Below, in pieces: positions 33,091 through 43,352 of a stretch of 64,000 bases of DNA. Positions within the stretch are counted from its first letter, which is position 1. Each line of letters begins with the position of its first letter. The stretch covers positions 372,001-436,000 of the forward strand of contig NZ_JMLQ01000003.1 in NCBI RefSeq assembly GCF_000686025.1, in the 5' to 3' direction. The notes beneath the pieces were generated by a model. It searched no databases and was not told the origin of the DNA. It saw nothing but the letters and a program-made list of their open reading frames with translations. The DNA is from Rhodococcus sp. UNC23MFCrub1.1 (lineage in GTDB: Bacteria; Actinomycetota; Actinomycetes; Mycobacteriales; Mycobacteriaceae). The translations under genes and the position numbers were made by a program.

Positions 33091-34731
33091 GTGAAGCGAT
33101 ACTCCGGAGGTCGACGGCACGTCGGTCGATCGCGGGCTCTGCGTCGCACGATCGGGGGCGCCGTCGTCGCGACGACGCTGCTGCTGTCCGGGACGGGGTT
33201 CCTCGCACCGAGTCTCGCGTCCGCCGTGCCGCCGCCCCCGCCCAATCCCTCCGACTCCGACATCGCCGCCGCCGGCGCGCGCGTGGGGGACCAGCTCGGA
33301 CGAGTCGGTCGACTCATCGACCAGGTTGCCTCGGCCAACCAGCAACTCGCCGCGATCGACGCGCAGGTGGCCGTCAAGCGCGAGGACGTCAACAAGGCCC
33401 TCGTCGACCTGCAGAACGCTCGTACCGTCGCCGACGCCGCCGCCGCGGCCGTCGGCATCGCGCAACAGGCCCTCCGCGACGCCGGCCAGATGATCTCCGA
33501 CGCGCAGAAGAAGTTCGACGCCTTCGCCGTCACCGACTACGTCAAGGGCACCGGGTCCGCCGGTGTCTCCTCACTCCTGGACGCGCAGGGGCCGCAGGAC
33601 GTGCTCGATCGCGCGCAGATCCTGCGGATGCTGTCCGCCAAGCAGAACGCCACCCTGGACAGCCTGCAGCGGGCGCGTACCGAGGAGGCCAACCGAGACT
33701 CCACCGCACGCCAGAGCAAGATCGAGGCCGACCGTGCCTCCGCGGAAGCGGACGCGAAGAAGGACGAGGCGGAACAGGCCATCGCCGCGGCCGTGTCCGC
33801 ACAGCAGGAGCAGGCAGCGCAGAAGGCGGCCGTCGAGGCACAGCGGGACAGCGCCTCCGCCGAGCTCGAGCAGGCGCGCAACGACGCCGCGGGGCTCGAG
33901 GGACAGCGCGACGCGTACTCGCAGTGGGACCAGCAGCGTCAGGCGGAGGAAGCCGCCGCCGCGGCAGCCGCGCAGGCAGCGCAGGAGGCAGCGGTGGCCG
34001 CGGCCGCCCGGGTGGCCGCGAACCAGGCCGCCGCCGATCGTGCCGCAGCGTTGGTGGACGGGGAGCGCGACCACACCGACCTGACCGGATCGACGTCGAG
34101 CGGCACCTCGTCGGGCGGCACGTCGTCCGGTACCTCGTCCTCGGGCGGCACGTCGTCCGGTACCTCGTCCTCGGGCGGCACGTCCTCGGGTACCTCGTCG
34201 TCGGGCAGCACGTCGTCGGGCAGCACGTCGTCGGGCAGCACGTCGTCCGGCAGCACGTCGTCCGGCGGCGGTCGCGGGACCGCCACCAAGGATCCGTCGC
34301 TCACCGGGTCCGCAGCCATCGAACTCGTCATCGACCGCGGCATGTCCGTGTTGGGCACCCCCTACTCGTGGGGTGGCGGCAACGAGAACGGGCCGACCAA
34401 GGGCATCCGCGACGGCGGTGTCGCCGACAGCTACGGCGACTACAACAAGGTGGGCTTCGACTGCTCCGGCCTCATGATGTACGCCTTCGGTGGACTCGGG
34501 ATCTCGCTCCCGCACTACACCGGCTACCAGTACACGGCCGGCAAGCAGGTGCCGTCGTCCCAGATGCGCCGCGGCGACATGATCTTCTACGGTCCGGGCG
34601 CCTCGCAGCACGTCGCCCTCTACCTCGGTGACGGCAAGATGCTCGAGGCTCCGCAGTCGGGATCGGTGGTGAAGGTGTCGCCCGTCCGTTTCGACGGCAT
34701 GACGCCGTACGCCGTCCGCATGGTGGAGTGA
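33091..34731 (+). CDS. ripA: NlpC/P60 peptidoglycan endopeptidase (RipA-like)
   Basis: A secreted protein of 546 aa. A signal peptide (TIGGAVVATTLLLSGTGFLA, cleavage after a SLASA-type site) is followed by a long coiled coil (about residues 50-325), a Gly/Ser/Thr-repeat linker (about 334-393) and a C-terminal NlpC/P60 domain. The catalytic Cys is in GFDCSGLMMYAF and the His in ASQHVALYLG. RipA cleaves the D-Glu/mDAP peptide bond in daughter-cell separation. GTG at 33091 has GAGGGAG 8 nt upstream. In M. tuberculosis a second copy, ripB, follows; it is absent here. Confidence 0.92.
   Translation: MKRYSGGRRHVGRSRALRRTIGGAVVATTLLLSGTGFLAPSLASAVPPPPPNPSDSDIAAAGARVGDQLGRVGRLIDQVASANQQLAAIDAQVAVKREDVNKALVDLQNARTVADAAAAAVGIAQQALRDAGQMISDAQKKFDAFAVTDYVKGTGSAGVSSLLDAQGPQDVLDRAQILRMLSAKQNATLDSLQRARTEEANRDSTARQSKIEADRASAEADAKKDEAEQAIAAAVSAQQEQAAQKAAVEAQRDSASAELEQARNDAAGLEGQRDAYSQWDQQRQAEEAAAAAAAQAAQEAAVAAAARVAANQAAADRAAALVDGERDHTDLTGSTSSGTSSGGTSSGTSSSGGTSSGTSSSGGTSSGTSSSGSTSSGSTSSGSTSSGSTSSGGGRGTATKDPSLTGSAAIELVIDRGMSVLGTPYSWGGGNENGPTKGIRDGGVADSYGDYNKVGFDCSGLMMYAFGGLGISLPHYTGYQYTAGKQVPSSQMRRGDMIFYGPGASQHVALYLGDGKMLEAPQSGSVVKVSPVRFDGMTPYAVRMVE
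34090..34269 (+). repeat. Repeat array encoding the Gly/Ser/Thr linker of the ripA-like gene
   Basis: The DNA is built from 15-bp and 30-bp imperfect repeats (units such as TCGTCGGGCAGCACG) that encode TSSGG/TSSGS pentapeptides. The array forms a flexible spacer between the coiled coil and the catalytic domain. Its homogeneous codons point to recent slippage or recombination, so length may vary between strains. Confidence 0.85.
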
Positions 34732-34814
34732 CACCCCGTCCGAGCAGGTAGAACGTCATGTGTCCTCGCCACCTGCAATAGTGGTGCTCGGCAGCAGAGT
34801 CCGGGTAGAAAGCG

Positions 34815-36074
34815 GTGGTTCCACAGGTGACGTCACGAGAGACCGACACGACCGACATCTCTCGGGACGTGCAGACGCTCGAGAAGGCCGTCTACGAGGT
34901 CAAACGCGTCATCGTCGGTCAGGACCGACTGGTCGAACGCATCCTCGTCGGGCTTCTCGCACGGGGGCACGTCCTGCTCGAGGGTGTTCCCGGTGTGGCG
35001 AAGACGTTGGCGGTGGAGACGTTCGCGACGGTGGTCGGGGGCTCGTTCTCCCGCGTGCAGTTCACGCCCGACCTGGTGCCCACCGACCTCATCGGTACGC
35101 GCATCTACCGTCAGGGCAAAGAAGAATTCGACACCGAGCTCGGCCCGGTGGTCGCGAACTTCGTGCTCGCGGACGAGATCAACCGAGCTCCGGCCAAGGT
35201 GCAGTCGGCTCTCCTCGAGGTGATGGCCGAGCGCCACGTCTCCATCGGTGGTCACACGTACCCCATGCCGGATCCGTTCCTGGTCATGGCGACGCAGAAC
35301 CCCATCGAGAACGAGGGCGTGTACCCCCTTCCCGAGGCGCAGCGCGACCGCTTCCTGTTCAAGATCGTCGTGGACTACCCGACGGTCGAGGAGGAGCGCG
35401 AGATCGTCTACCGCATGGGCGTCGCGGCACCGAAGCCCAAGCAGATCCTCGACCCGGTCGAGTTGGTGCGCCTCCAGAACGTCGCGGCGTCCGTGTTCGT
35501 CCACCATGCTCTGGTCGACTACGTCGTGCGCGTCATCGCCGCCACCCGTACTCCGCGCGACGTGGGCCTCGACGACGTGGCCGGCTGGATCGCCTACGGC
35601 GCGTCACCCCGTGCGACCCTCGGCATCATCAGTGCCTCCCGTGCGCTGGCGTTCCTGCGTGGACGGGACTACGTCGTGCCGCAGGACGTCCTCGACGTGG
35701 TGCCGGACGTGCTGCGGCACCGTCTCGTACTCTCGTACGACGCCCTGGCCGACGAGATCACACCCGAGCAGATCATCACGCGCATCCTGCAGACCGTGGG
35801 TCTGCCGCAGGTCGGCGCCCAGCCGGTCCAGCAGCAGGCGCCGGCTCCCCAGCACAACGGTCCTCAGCAGAACGGTCCTCAGCAGAACGGACCCCTACAG
35901 AACGGCCCCCAGCAGCAGGGACCGGGCGGACCGCAGCAGTTCCAGCCCGGACCCCCGCAGCCCGGTCCCGACGGACCGTCGCAGCAGGGTGGCCCCCAGC
36001 AGAACGGTCCTCAGCAGGGTGGCCCGGCGCCGTGGATGCAGAAGCAGACTCCCGCGACCGATCCCACGCGGTGA
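34815..36074 (+). CDS. moxR1: MoxR-family AAA+ ATPase
   Basis: A 419-aa protein. The AAA+ core has Walker A GVPGVAKT (about residues 58-65), Walker B VLADEINRAPAKVQ and sensor region ATQNPIENEGVYPLPEAQRDRF. The core ends near residue 335 and is followed by a Pro/Gln/Asn/Gly-rich tail of about 80 residues made of PQQNG-like repeats. MoxR proteins work as chaperone-like partners of VWA proteins. GTG at 34815 is used; GTG at 34827 is an alternative. The next two genes, DUF58 and VWA, complete the usual module (Rv1479-Rv1481). Confidence 0.92.
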   Translation: MVPQVTSRETDTTDISRDVQTLEKAVYEVKRVIVGQDRLVERILVGLLARGHVLLEGVPGVAKTLAVETFATVVGGSFSRVQFTPDLVPTDLIGTRIYRQGKEEFDTELGPVVANFVLADEINRAPAKVQSALLEVMAERHVSIGGHTYPMPDPFLVMATQNPIENEGVYPLPEAQRDRFLFKIVVDYPTVEEEREIVYRMGVAAPKPKQILDPVELVRLQNVAASVFVHHALVDYVVRVIAATRTPRDVGLDDVAGWIAYGASPRATLGIISASRALAFLRGRDYVVPQDVLDVVPDVLRHRLVLSYDALADEITPEQIITRILQTVGLPQVGAQPVQQQAPAPQHNGPQQNGPQQNGPLQNGPQQQGPGGPQQFQPGPPQPGPDGPSQQGGPQQNGPQQGGPAPWMQKQTPATDPTR

Positions 36075-36076
36075 CC

Positions 36077-37081
36077 ATGGCGTCACCCACGGGTGGCCGG
36101 CCCGGTGATCCGGTGTTAGGCGCGCCCGCCGTGCAGCAGTCGTTGCGCGGTGCGCCCCCGTCCTTCGCCTCGGGATCGCTGGAGGACCCTCGGTTGTCGG
36201 CTGCGCTGCGCACCCTCGAGCTGACCGTTCGTCGGCGCCTCGACGGCGTTCTGCACGGCGATCATCTGGGCCTCATCCCGGGCCCGGGTTCCGAGCCGGG
36301 CGATGCACGCGAGTATCAGCCGGGCGACGACGTACGTCAGATGGACTGGTCCGTCACCGCGAGGACGACGCACCCCCACGTTCGGCAGAGCGTCGCGGAC
36401 CGCGAGCTCGAGACGTGGATGGCGATCGACCTGTCGGCCTCCCTCGACTTCGGCACCGCGGGGTGCGAGAAGCGGGACCTCGCCGTCGCGGCCACATCGG
36501 CCATCGCGCATCTGACCAGTGGCGGCGGCAACCGCATCGGCGCCGTCGTCGCGACGGGCGAACGCGTCGTCCGGGTCCCCGCGCGGGGCGGTCGGGCGCA
36601 CATCCAGTCCCTGCTCCGCACCGTGGCCACCACACCGCACGCACCCGACGGCACCCGCGGCGACTTCGTCGGCGCCATCGACGCTCTGCGACGGCCCGAA
36701 CGTCGACGCGGCATGGTGGTCGTCGTCAGCGACTTCCTCGGTCCGACGGACTGGGAGCGTCCGCTCCGCGCCCTGGCGGCCCGCCACGACGTGCTGGCCG
36801 TGGAGGTCGTCGACCCCCGCGACCTCGAGCTGCCGGATGTCGGTGACGTGGTGTTGCACGACCCGGAGACGGGACGGACGCGGGAGTTCAGCACGACACC
36901 CCGGTTGCGGGAGGACTTCGCGGCCGCCGCTGCGGCGCACCGCGCGAACGTCGAGAAGATCCTGCGTGGCTGCAGCGCGCCTCGGCTCACCCTGCGGACG
37001 GACGGCGACTGGATCGCCGACGTCGTCCGCTTCGTGTCCCGGCGACGCCACGGCGCGAGCATGGGAGCGAGTACGCGGTGA
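36077..37081 (+). CDS. DUF58 domain protein of the MoxR/VWA module
   Basis: A 334-aa soluble protein with the DUF58 signature [18 protein letters not shown] (about residues 76-93), followed by a VWA-like segment with [11 protein letters not shown]. It matches Rv1480. DUF58 proteins are obligate neighbours of MoxR ATPases, but their biochemical role is unclear. ATG at 36077 is chosen; GTG at 36071, which overlaps the moxR stop as GTGA, would add two residues. Its own stop overlaps the GTG of the next gene. Confidence 0.88.
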   Translation: MASPTGGRPGDPVLGAPAVQQSLRGAPPSFASGSLEDPRLSAALRTLELTVRRRLDGVLHGDHLGLIPGPGSEPGDAREYQPGDDVRQMDWSVTARTTHPHVRQSVADRELETWMAIDLSASLDFGTAGCEKRDLAVAATSAIAHLTSGGGNRIGAVVATGERVVRVPARGGRAHIQSLLRTVATTPHAPDGTRGDFVGAIDALRRPERRRGMVVVVSDFLGPTDWERPLRALAARHDVLAVEVVDPRDLELPDVGDVVLHDPETGRTREFSTTPRLREDFAAAAAAHRANVEKILRGCSAPRLTLRTDGDWIADVVRFVSRRRHGASMGASTR

Positions 37082-38073
37082 GCCTGTCCGATTTCTCGTC
37101 ACCCTGGTGGCTGCTCTTCCTCCTCGTGGTCGCGGGCCTGGTGGTGGCCTACGTGCTCGCGCAGCGCCGCCGTCAGCGCAACACCATGCGCTTCACCAAC
37201 ATGGAGTTGCTCGAACGCGTCGCACCGCAGCGCCCCGGACTGGTGCGCCACGTCCCCACGGCGCTCGTGCTCGTCGGGTTGCTCTTCCTGACCGTCGCCC
37301 TGGCCGGACCGACGTCCGATCAACGGGTTCCGCGTAATCGGGCGACGGTCATGCTGGTCATCGACGTGTCGTTGTCGATGGAGGCCACCGACGTCCAACC
37401 GACGCGACTGGCAGCGGCGCAGGAGGCCGGCAAGCAGTTCGCCGACGGCCTGACTCCCGGCATCAACCTCGGACTCGTCGCGTTCGCGGGCACGGCATCG
37501 GTGCTGGTCTCACCGACCACCGATCGTGAGGCGACGAAATCGGCCATCGATCGGCTGCAGCTGGCCGAGCGGACCGCCACGGGCGAGTCCATCTTCACGG
37601 CGATGCAGTCGATCGAGACACTCGGCGCGGTGCTCGGTGGATCGGACGCGGCGCCGCCGGCACGGATCGTGCTGCTGTCCGACGGCAAGCAGACCGTTCC
37701 CGAGAACCCGGACGACCCGCGCGGTGGGTACACGGCGGCCCGCGAGGCGGAGACGAAGGGGATCCCGGTCTCCACCATCTCGTTCGGCACCAGTTACGGC
37801 ACGGTGGACATCACCGACGAGCAGGGCGACACCCAGCGCGTCGCGGTGCCCGTCGACGACCCGTCGCTCGAGGAGATCGCACGCCTGTCGGGTGGCAACT
37901 TCTTCACGGCGTCGAGTCTCGAGGAACTCACCGAGGTGTACGACACGCTCGAGGAGCAGATCGGCTACGAGACCACCCGCGGTGACGCGAGTCGGCCCTG
38001 GTTGATCGCCGGAGTGCTGTTCGTGTCGGCGGGACTTGTCACAGCATTGTCACTACGCCAGCGAGTCCCCTGA
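37078..38073 (+). CDS. VWA-domain membrane protein (Rv1481-like)
   Basis: A 331-aa protein with two N-terminal membrane helices ([18 protein letters not shown] and [16 protein letters not shown]), an extracytoplasmic VWA domain with complete MIDAS residues ([10 protein letters not shown] near 100-109, TATGES, LSDGK), and a C-terminal helix ([18 protein letters not shown]). It is the expected effector of the MoxR/DUF58 module and would sense or act at the envelope. It overlaps the DUF58 gene by 4 nt and ends 108 nt before fabG1. Confidence 0.9.
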   Translation: MSLSDFSSPWWLLFLLVVAGLVVAYVLAQRRRQRNTMRFTNMELLERVAPQRPGLVRHVPTALVLVGLLFLTVALAGPTSDQRVPRNRATVMLVIDVSLSMEATDVQPTRLAAAQEAGKQFADGLTPGINLGLVAFAGTASVLVSPTTDREATKSAIDRLQLAERTATGESIFTAMQSIETLGAVLGGSDAAPPARIVLLSDGKQTVPENPDDPRGGYTAAREAETKGIPVSTISFGTSYGTVDITDEQGDTQRVAVPVDDPSLEEIARLSGGNFFTASSLEELTEVYDTLEEQIGYETTRGDASRPWLIAGVLFVSAGLVTALSLRQRVP

Positions 38074-38940
<867 letters not shown>

Positions 38941-39008
38941 CCCACCTCGTCCCGACTCCTGCCCGATCGACTCGGGCACACCAGACTTCACACGAAAGGC
39001 ACACGCAC

Positions 39009-39833
39009 ATGGGCGGACTGCTCGAAGGCAAGACCATCCTGATCACCGGGATCATCACCGACGCGTCCATCGCGTTCCACGCGGCCAAGGTCGCGCAGGA
39101 ACAGGGCGCCAAGGTCGTCATCACCGGGTTCGACCGGCTGCGACTGATCGACAGGATCGCCCAGCGACTGCCGGAGCCCGTGCCGCCGGCGATCGAGCTG
39201 GACGCGACGAACGAGGAGCATCTCGCCGCGCTCGCCGGTCGCATCTCCGAGGTCGCTCCGGAGGGCATCGACGGCGTTCTGCACTCCATCGCGTTCGCTC
39301 CGCGCACCCTGATGGGTCCGGGGTCCAAGCCGTTCCTCGAGGGACCGGGTCCCGACGCCGCCGCTGCGTTCCAGATCTCCGCCTGGTCCTACGCCTCGCT
39401 CGCACGCGCCGTGCTCCCCGTCATGAACGAGGGTGGATCGATCGTCGGCATGGACTTCGATCCGCGCACGGCGATGCCGTTCTACAACTGGATGGGCGTG
39501 GCGAAGGCTGCGCTCGAGTCGGTCAACCGCTACGTCGCCCGCGAGGTAGGCGAGGCCAAGAAGGTCCGTTCCAACCTGGTCGCCGCGGGCCCGATCAAGA
39601 CGCTCGCCGCCAAGGCCATCGCGGGTACCGCGACGGGTGACGCGGACAAGATGAACCAGCTCAACGAGTACTGGAACGGTGCGTCCCCGATCGGCTGGAA
39701 CTTCAACGACCCGACGGCCGTGGCCAAGTCGATCTGCGCGCTGCTGTCGGACTGGCTGCCGGCGACCACCGGGTCGATCGTCTACGTCGACGGCGGCGCG
39801 AGCCACAACACCTGGCTGCCCGAGAATCTCTGA
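39009..39833 (+). CDS. inhA: NADH-dependent enoyl-ACP reductase InhA
   Basis: A 274-aa enzyme closely resembling M. tuberculosis InhA. NADH-binding [37 protein letters not shown] and catalytic [10 protein letters not shown] with Tyr and Lys are visible. It performs the last reduction of FAS-II elongation. Compared with the M. tuberculosis sequence from memory, HSIGF is HSIAF here (position 96 Gly to Ala), ITDSSI is ITDASI, and the C-terminus is a little longer. Ser94 and Ile21 equivalents are unchanged. Confidence 0.95.
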   Translation: MGGLLEGKTILITGIITDASIAFHAAKVAQEQGAKVVITGFDRLRLIDRIAQRLPEPVPPAIELDATNEEHLAALAGRISEVAPEGIDGVLHSIAFAPRTLMGPGSKPFLEGPGPDAAAAFQISAWSYASLARAVLPVMNEGGSIVGMDFDPRTAMPFYNWMGVAKAALESVNRYVAREVGEAKKVRSNLVAAGPIKTLAAKAIAGTATGDADKMNQLNEYWNGASPIGWNFNDPTAVAKSICALLSDWLPATTGSIVYVDGGASHNTWLPENL

Positions 39834-39896
39834 CATCTCGCCTCGATCCGAGCATCCTCTCGGGTCCACCGAAACGGGTTCCGGCACAATGGCGTC

Positions 39897-40949
39897 ATGA
39901 CCTACGACGCGCTTCTGCTGCTGTCCTTCGGTGGGCCCGAGGGGCCGGACGAGGTGCGGCCGTTCCTGGAGAACGTCACCCGTGGCCGCGGAATCCCGCC
40001 CGAGCGCCTCGATGCCGTCGCCGAGCACTATCACCACTTCGGTGGGGTCTCGCCGATCAACCGACTCAACCGCGAGATCATCGCCGCGGTCGAGACCGAG
40101 TTCGCGCTCACGGGCATCGACCTGCCCGTGTACTTCGGCAACCGCAACTGGCATCCCATGGCGGAGGACACCGTCGCCGCGATGCAGGCCGACGGTGTGC
40201 GCAACGCGCTGGTGTTCCCCACCTCGGCCTGGGGCGGGTACTCGGGCTGTCGGCAGTACCACGAAGACATCGCCCGCGCCCGCGCCGCCGTGGGGGAGGG
40301 CGCTCCGCAGCTCACGAAACTGCGGCAGTACTACGACCATCCGCTCATGGTGGATGCCTTCGCCGACGCGATCCGCGCGGCGATCGGCAGGCTTCCGGCG
40401 GATCGCCGGGCCGGTGCTCGCGTGGTCTTCACGGCGCACTCGGTGCCCGTCTCGGCGGACGAGGCCGCGGGTCCGCCGTCGGCGGGCGGCCACCTCTACA
40501 GCCGTCAGGTCACCGAGGCGTCCCGATTGTGCGCCGCCGCAGCAGGTGTCGACGAGTTCGACGTCGTGTGGCAGTCCCGGTCGGGACCGCCGCAGATCCC
40601 GTGGCTGGATCCCGACATCTGCGATCACCTCGAGGCCCTGGCGGAGACGGACGTCGACGCCGTGGTGATCTGCCCGGTCGGGTTCGTCTCGGATCACCTC
40701 GAGGTGGTGTGGGACCTGGACACCGAGGCGGTCGAGAAGGCGCAGGAACTCGGCATCGCTCTCGAGCGTGCCGGCACCCCGGGTGCGGACCCTCGATTCG
40801 CCCGGCTCGTGCGCACGCTGGTCGAGGAACGCACCGTGGGCACCGCGCCGCTGCGTCTGGGTTCCGAGCCCGCCTTCGGGACCACCGTCGACGGAACGCC
40901 GTGCAATCCCGGCTGCTGTGAGCCCCCGGTGCGTCGCCGCCCGGCCTGA
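39897..40949 (+). CDS. hemH: Coproporphyrin/protoporphyrin ferrochelatase
   Basis: A 350-aa ferrochelatase. Motifs are [33 protein letters not shown] with the active-site His, and [20 protein letters not shown]. One Cys in SGCRQY and three in the C-terminal [10 protein letters not shown] fit the [2Fe-2S] ligands of actinobacterial ferrochelatases, which in this phylum insert iron into coproporphyrin III (CpfC). It follows inhA by 63 nt as in M. tuberculosis (Rv1485). A strong hairpin follows the stop. Confidence 0.94.
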   Translation: MTYDALLLLSFGGPEGPDEVRPFLENVTRGRGIPPERLDAVAEHYHHFGGVSPINRLNREIIAAVETEFALTGIDLPVYFGNRNWHPMAEDTVAAMQADGVRNALVFPTSAWGGYSGCRQYHEDIARARAAVGEGAPQLTKLRQYYDHPLMVDAFADAIRAAIGRLPADRRAGARVVFTAHSVPVSADEAAGPPSAGGHLYSRQVTEASRLCAAAAGVDEFDVVWQSRSGPPQIPWLDPDICDHLEALAETDVDAVVICPVGFVSDHLEVVWDLDTEAVEKAQELGIALERAGTPGADPRFARLVRTLVEERTVGTAPLRLGSEPAFGTTVDGTPCNPGCCEPPVRRRPA

Positions 40950-40978
40950 CAGCTCGAACATCCCGGGAACCACCCACC

Positions 40979-41040
40979 CGCGAGTACGCCGAAAGTGTCG
41001 TGATCCGGGCATGGATCGCGACACTACGGACGTACTCGCG
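40979..41040. terminator. 62-nt hairpin between convergent hemH and Rv1486c-like genes
   Basis: Outer arms CGCGAGTACG (40979-40988) and CGTACTCGCG (41031-41040) are perfect complements. An inner 13-bp stem (AGTGTCGTGATCC with GGATCGCGACACT) closes a 6-nt loop with a single G-U wobble. It is symmetrical, lies between two convergent stops, and lacks a T-run; it probably ends transcription from both sides. Confidence 0.6.
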
Positions 41041-41053
41041 CGAGGGGGTACCG

Positions 41054-41875
41054 CTAGCGTCGATCGGGCGACAGGTACCCGTCCACGGCGGCGCGCACGG
41101 CGGCACGGCGCGCGGCGCGCACGGCGCGACGCAACGGTCGGAGCACGGCTTCGCGGGCCTCGGCACCGCTGCTGCTGGGTGCCTCCGAGGGCGCCGACGT
41201 CTGCGCGGCCGCGAGGATGGCGTCCACCCGGTCGGCCGTGTCGAGAACTCGGGTGGTGCGTTCGGGGAGCGGCGGGTAGCGATGGCGGCTCGCGATGGCG
41301 AGGCGCTCGGCAATCATCGTGTGCGGGTCGCCGCCGGAACGGCCGGTGTCGACCGTCTGCACCGCGGTGAGGGCCTCGGCCGCACTCCGGACGGTGTCCC
41401 GCATCGAGTACTCGATCTCCCCGAGCGCCAGCTCCTGGTAGGTGACCGGCACGGTGACGGTGAACACCGTCCACCGCATGACGTCGGGGCCCTCGTCGGT
41501 GGGGACGAGTCCGACACCCCGCTGCCCCGGCACTCCGATGACGACGCCTTCGCCCGCGAGCACGGCGGCTGCCGAGAACGCGGAGTCGGTCGGCAGCCCG
41601 GCGACGTCACCGGGGGCGGGAAGAACCATGTCGACGGTCACCTCGCGGTCGCCGACGGGCGCCGCGGCGCGGACGACTCGGAGCAACTGGGCGATGCCGA
41701 CGTCACGAGGAGTGGGCCACGGGAGGTCGTGCCGCTCGGCTGTCTCGGGATCGGCGGCGACGACGAGGGCCAACGGTGCCCACTCGGTGAGGGCATCGAT
41801 CACGTCGTCGGGCGGCGCGGCTCCGGCGAGCCAGGCGCCGCACCAGATGGCGAGGCTCGAGGATGGGGACGACAC
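41054..41875 (-). CDS. Conserved hypothetical protein (Rv1486c-like)
   Basis: A protein of about 273 aa without signal peptide or membrane helix. The N-domain (AIWCGAWLAGAAPPDDVIDA, then VVAADPETAERHDLPWPTP) is followed by an alpha/beta body and an Arg/Ala-rich helical C-terminus (RRAVRAARRAAVRAAVDG). I recognise no enzymatic motif. Position matches Rv1486c. GTG at 41875 is chosen; the frame is open further upstream. It is convergent with hemH and divergent from DUF3097. Confidence 0.72.
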   Translation of the reverse strand: MSSPSSSLAIWCGAWLAGAAPPDDVIDALTEWAPLALVVAADPETAERHDLPWPTPRDVGIAQLLRVVRAAAPVGDREVTVDMVLPAPGDVAGLPTDSAFSAAAVLAGEGVVIGVPGQRGVGLVPTDEGPDVMRWTVFTVTVPVTYQELALGEIEYSMRDTVRSAAEALTAVQTVDTGRSGGDPHTMIAERLAIASRHRYPPLPERTTRVLDTADRVDAILAAAQTSAPSEAPSSSGAEAREAVLRPLRRAVRAARRAAVRAAVDGYLSPDRR

Positions 41876-42008
41876 CGTCCGATCATAGGCGGCGTCGGAG
41901 GCGACCGGCGTGGCTGCGGTCGGGGAGTGCGCGGCGCCGATACCGTGGGACGGCCCGGTGACCCGACAGTCCTGTCCCGGGAGTGAGCGCGGAGGGCGAG
42001 GGAAGACG

Positions 42009-42857
42009 ATGACAGCGGACAACCGGTACGGCGGCGACATCTTCGCCGGGCACGCGAGGCGAGCGCGACGCGTGGTCCCGACGATGGCGGCCGAACGGGA
42101 CGTGGTGGTCGAGGACGCGGCGACCGGATTCTGCGGCGCCGTGGTGGGTTTCGAGCGCACGTACGACGGTGACTTCGTCCGGCTCGAGGACGGCCGAGGC
42201 GTACGGAGGCTCTTCGCGATGCGCGAGGCCGCCTTCCTCGTCGACGGAAGCCCGGTGACGCTGACGCGTCCGGCGCCGACCCGTGCCGTCGCTCCGACCC
42301 GCTCGGCCTCCGGGTCGACGCGGGTGGAGAACGTACGAGCGAAAGTGGCTCTGCCCAGCCGTATCTGGGTGGAGGGCATTCACGACGCCGCCATCGTCGA
42401 ACGGGTCTGGGGCCACGACCTGAGGGTCGAGGGTGTGGTCGTCGAGCATCTCGAGGGACTGGACAACCTGGCAGAGCGGTTGCAGGAGTTCGGACCCGGG
42501 CCGGGACGCAGGGTGGGGGTTCTCGTCGACCACCTCGTCGACGGTTCGAAGGAGGACCGCCTGACGCGGTCGCTCGGCCCGTACGTGACGGTCACGGGAC
42601 ACCCCTACATCGATGTGTGGGAGGCGGTGAAGCCCGCCGCGGTGGGCATCGAGGCATGGCCACGGATCCCGCGCGGCACCGACTGGAAGACCGGCATCTG
42701 CCGCGAGTTGGGTTGGGGCACACCGCAGGACGGGTGGCGCCGGGTCTACGGTGCGGTGTCCAGTTTTCGCGATCTCGAGGCGCCGCTCATCGGCGCGGTG
42801 GAGCGCCTCGTCGACTTCGTCACCCTGGATGACGAGAACGGGGAGACAGGTCGGTAA
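42009..42857 (+). CDS. DUF3097 protein with Toprim-like core
   Basis: A 282-aa protein. The N-terminal 80 residues form a small beta-rich domain; the centre IWVEGIHDAAIVERVWGHDL (about residues 118-137) and VVVEHLEGLDNLAE resemble Toprim motifs (Glu after a strand, then an acidic cluster), with a further acidic motif VLVDHLVDGSKEDR. The family is widely conserved in actinobacteria, but I know of no established function. Toprim folds occur in RNase M5, primases and topoisomerases, so a nucleic-acid role is possible. ATG at 42009 follows GGAAGACG. Confidence 0.75.
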   Translation: MTADNRYGGDIFAGHARRARRVVPTMAAERDVVVEDAATGFCGAVVGFERTYDGDFVRLEDGRGVRRLFAMREAAFLVDGSPVTLTRPAPTRAVAPTRSASGSTRVENVRAKVALPSRIWVEGIHDAAIVERVWGHDLRVEGVVVEHLEGLDNLAERLQEFGPGPGRRVGVLVDHLVDGSKEDRLTRSLGPYVTVTGHPYIDVWEAVKPAAVGIEAWPRIPRGTDWKTGICRELGWGTPQDGWRRVYGAVSSFRDLEAPLIGAVERLVDFVTLDDENGETGR

Positions 42858-42911
42858 CGATCTCCCCACGACGGTCGCGCGCACCCCACGGGCTCGTCGT
42901 TCGTCGCTACT

Positions 42912-43352
42912 GTGGAGTTCGTGGTTGCACTTCTGTGGCTCGTCGGAGCGGTGATTCTCGCTGCGGGTGAAGCGCTGTCCGGAGATTTCTTCCTTCTCAT
43001 GCTGGCCGGCGGGGCCCTGGGTACCGCGGGCATCTCGGCGCTGACCGACTTCCCCGTGTGGGGCGACGCGATCGTGTTCGCGATCCTGTCCGGAGCCCTC
43101 ATCCTGGGTGTCCGGCCGGTGCTGACCCGCCGGTTCTCGACGCCCCCGCCGACCCCCACCGGGATCGCCGCGCTCACCGGGCGATCCGCGCAGGTGCTGG
43201 ATGCCATCGATCAGCACTCCGGCACGGTGCGGCTGGACGGTGACGTGTGGACGGCTCGTCCGCTCGATCCCACCGAGGTGTACGCGGCCGGAACGACCGT
43301 GACCGTGATGAAGATCGACGGCGCCACGGCCGTCGTGTGGAAAGGACCCTAG
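42912..43352 (+). CDS. NfeD-like membrane protein
   Basis: A 146-aa protein with two or three N-terminal membrane helices (VVALLWLVGAVILAAGEAL and AIVFAILSGALILGV) and a C-terminal OB-fold domain (about residues 85-146: GRSAQVLDAIDQHSGTVRL). NfeD proteins partner SPFH/stomatin proteins, and the SPFH gene starts immediately after the stop codon here (TAG then ATG). This pair corresponds to Rv1487-Rv1488. The start is GTG at 42912. Confidence 0.9.
   Translation: MEFVVALLWLVGAVILAAGEALSGDFFLLMLAGGALGTAGISALTDFPVWGDAIVFAILSGALILGVRPVLTRRFSTPPPTPTGIAALTGRSAQVLDAIDQHSGTVRLDGDVWTARPLDPTEVYAAGTTVTVMKIDGATAVVWKGP

Noticed and set aside
34090..34269. Regular short repeats that could suggest a CRISPR array
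   Set aside because: The units are in-frame, 15 or 30 bp, contiguous with no spacers, and encode a protein linker; no cas genes are nearby.
36103..37102. Long minus-strand open frames opposite moxR, DUF58 and other genes
   Set aside because: They are antisense shadows caused by high GC: Arg/Ala/Gly-rich, no ribosome binding site, and opposite to well-identified proteins.
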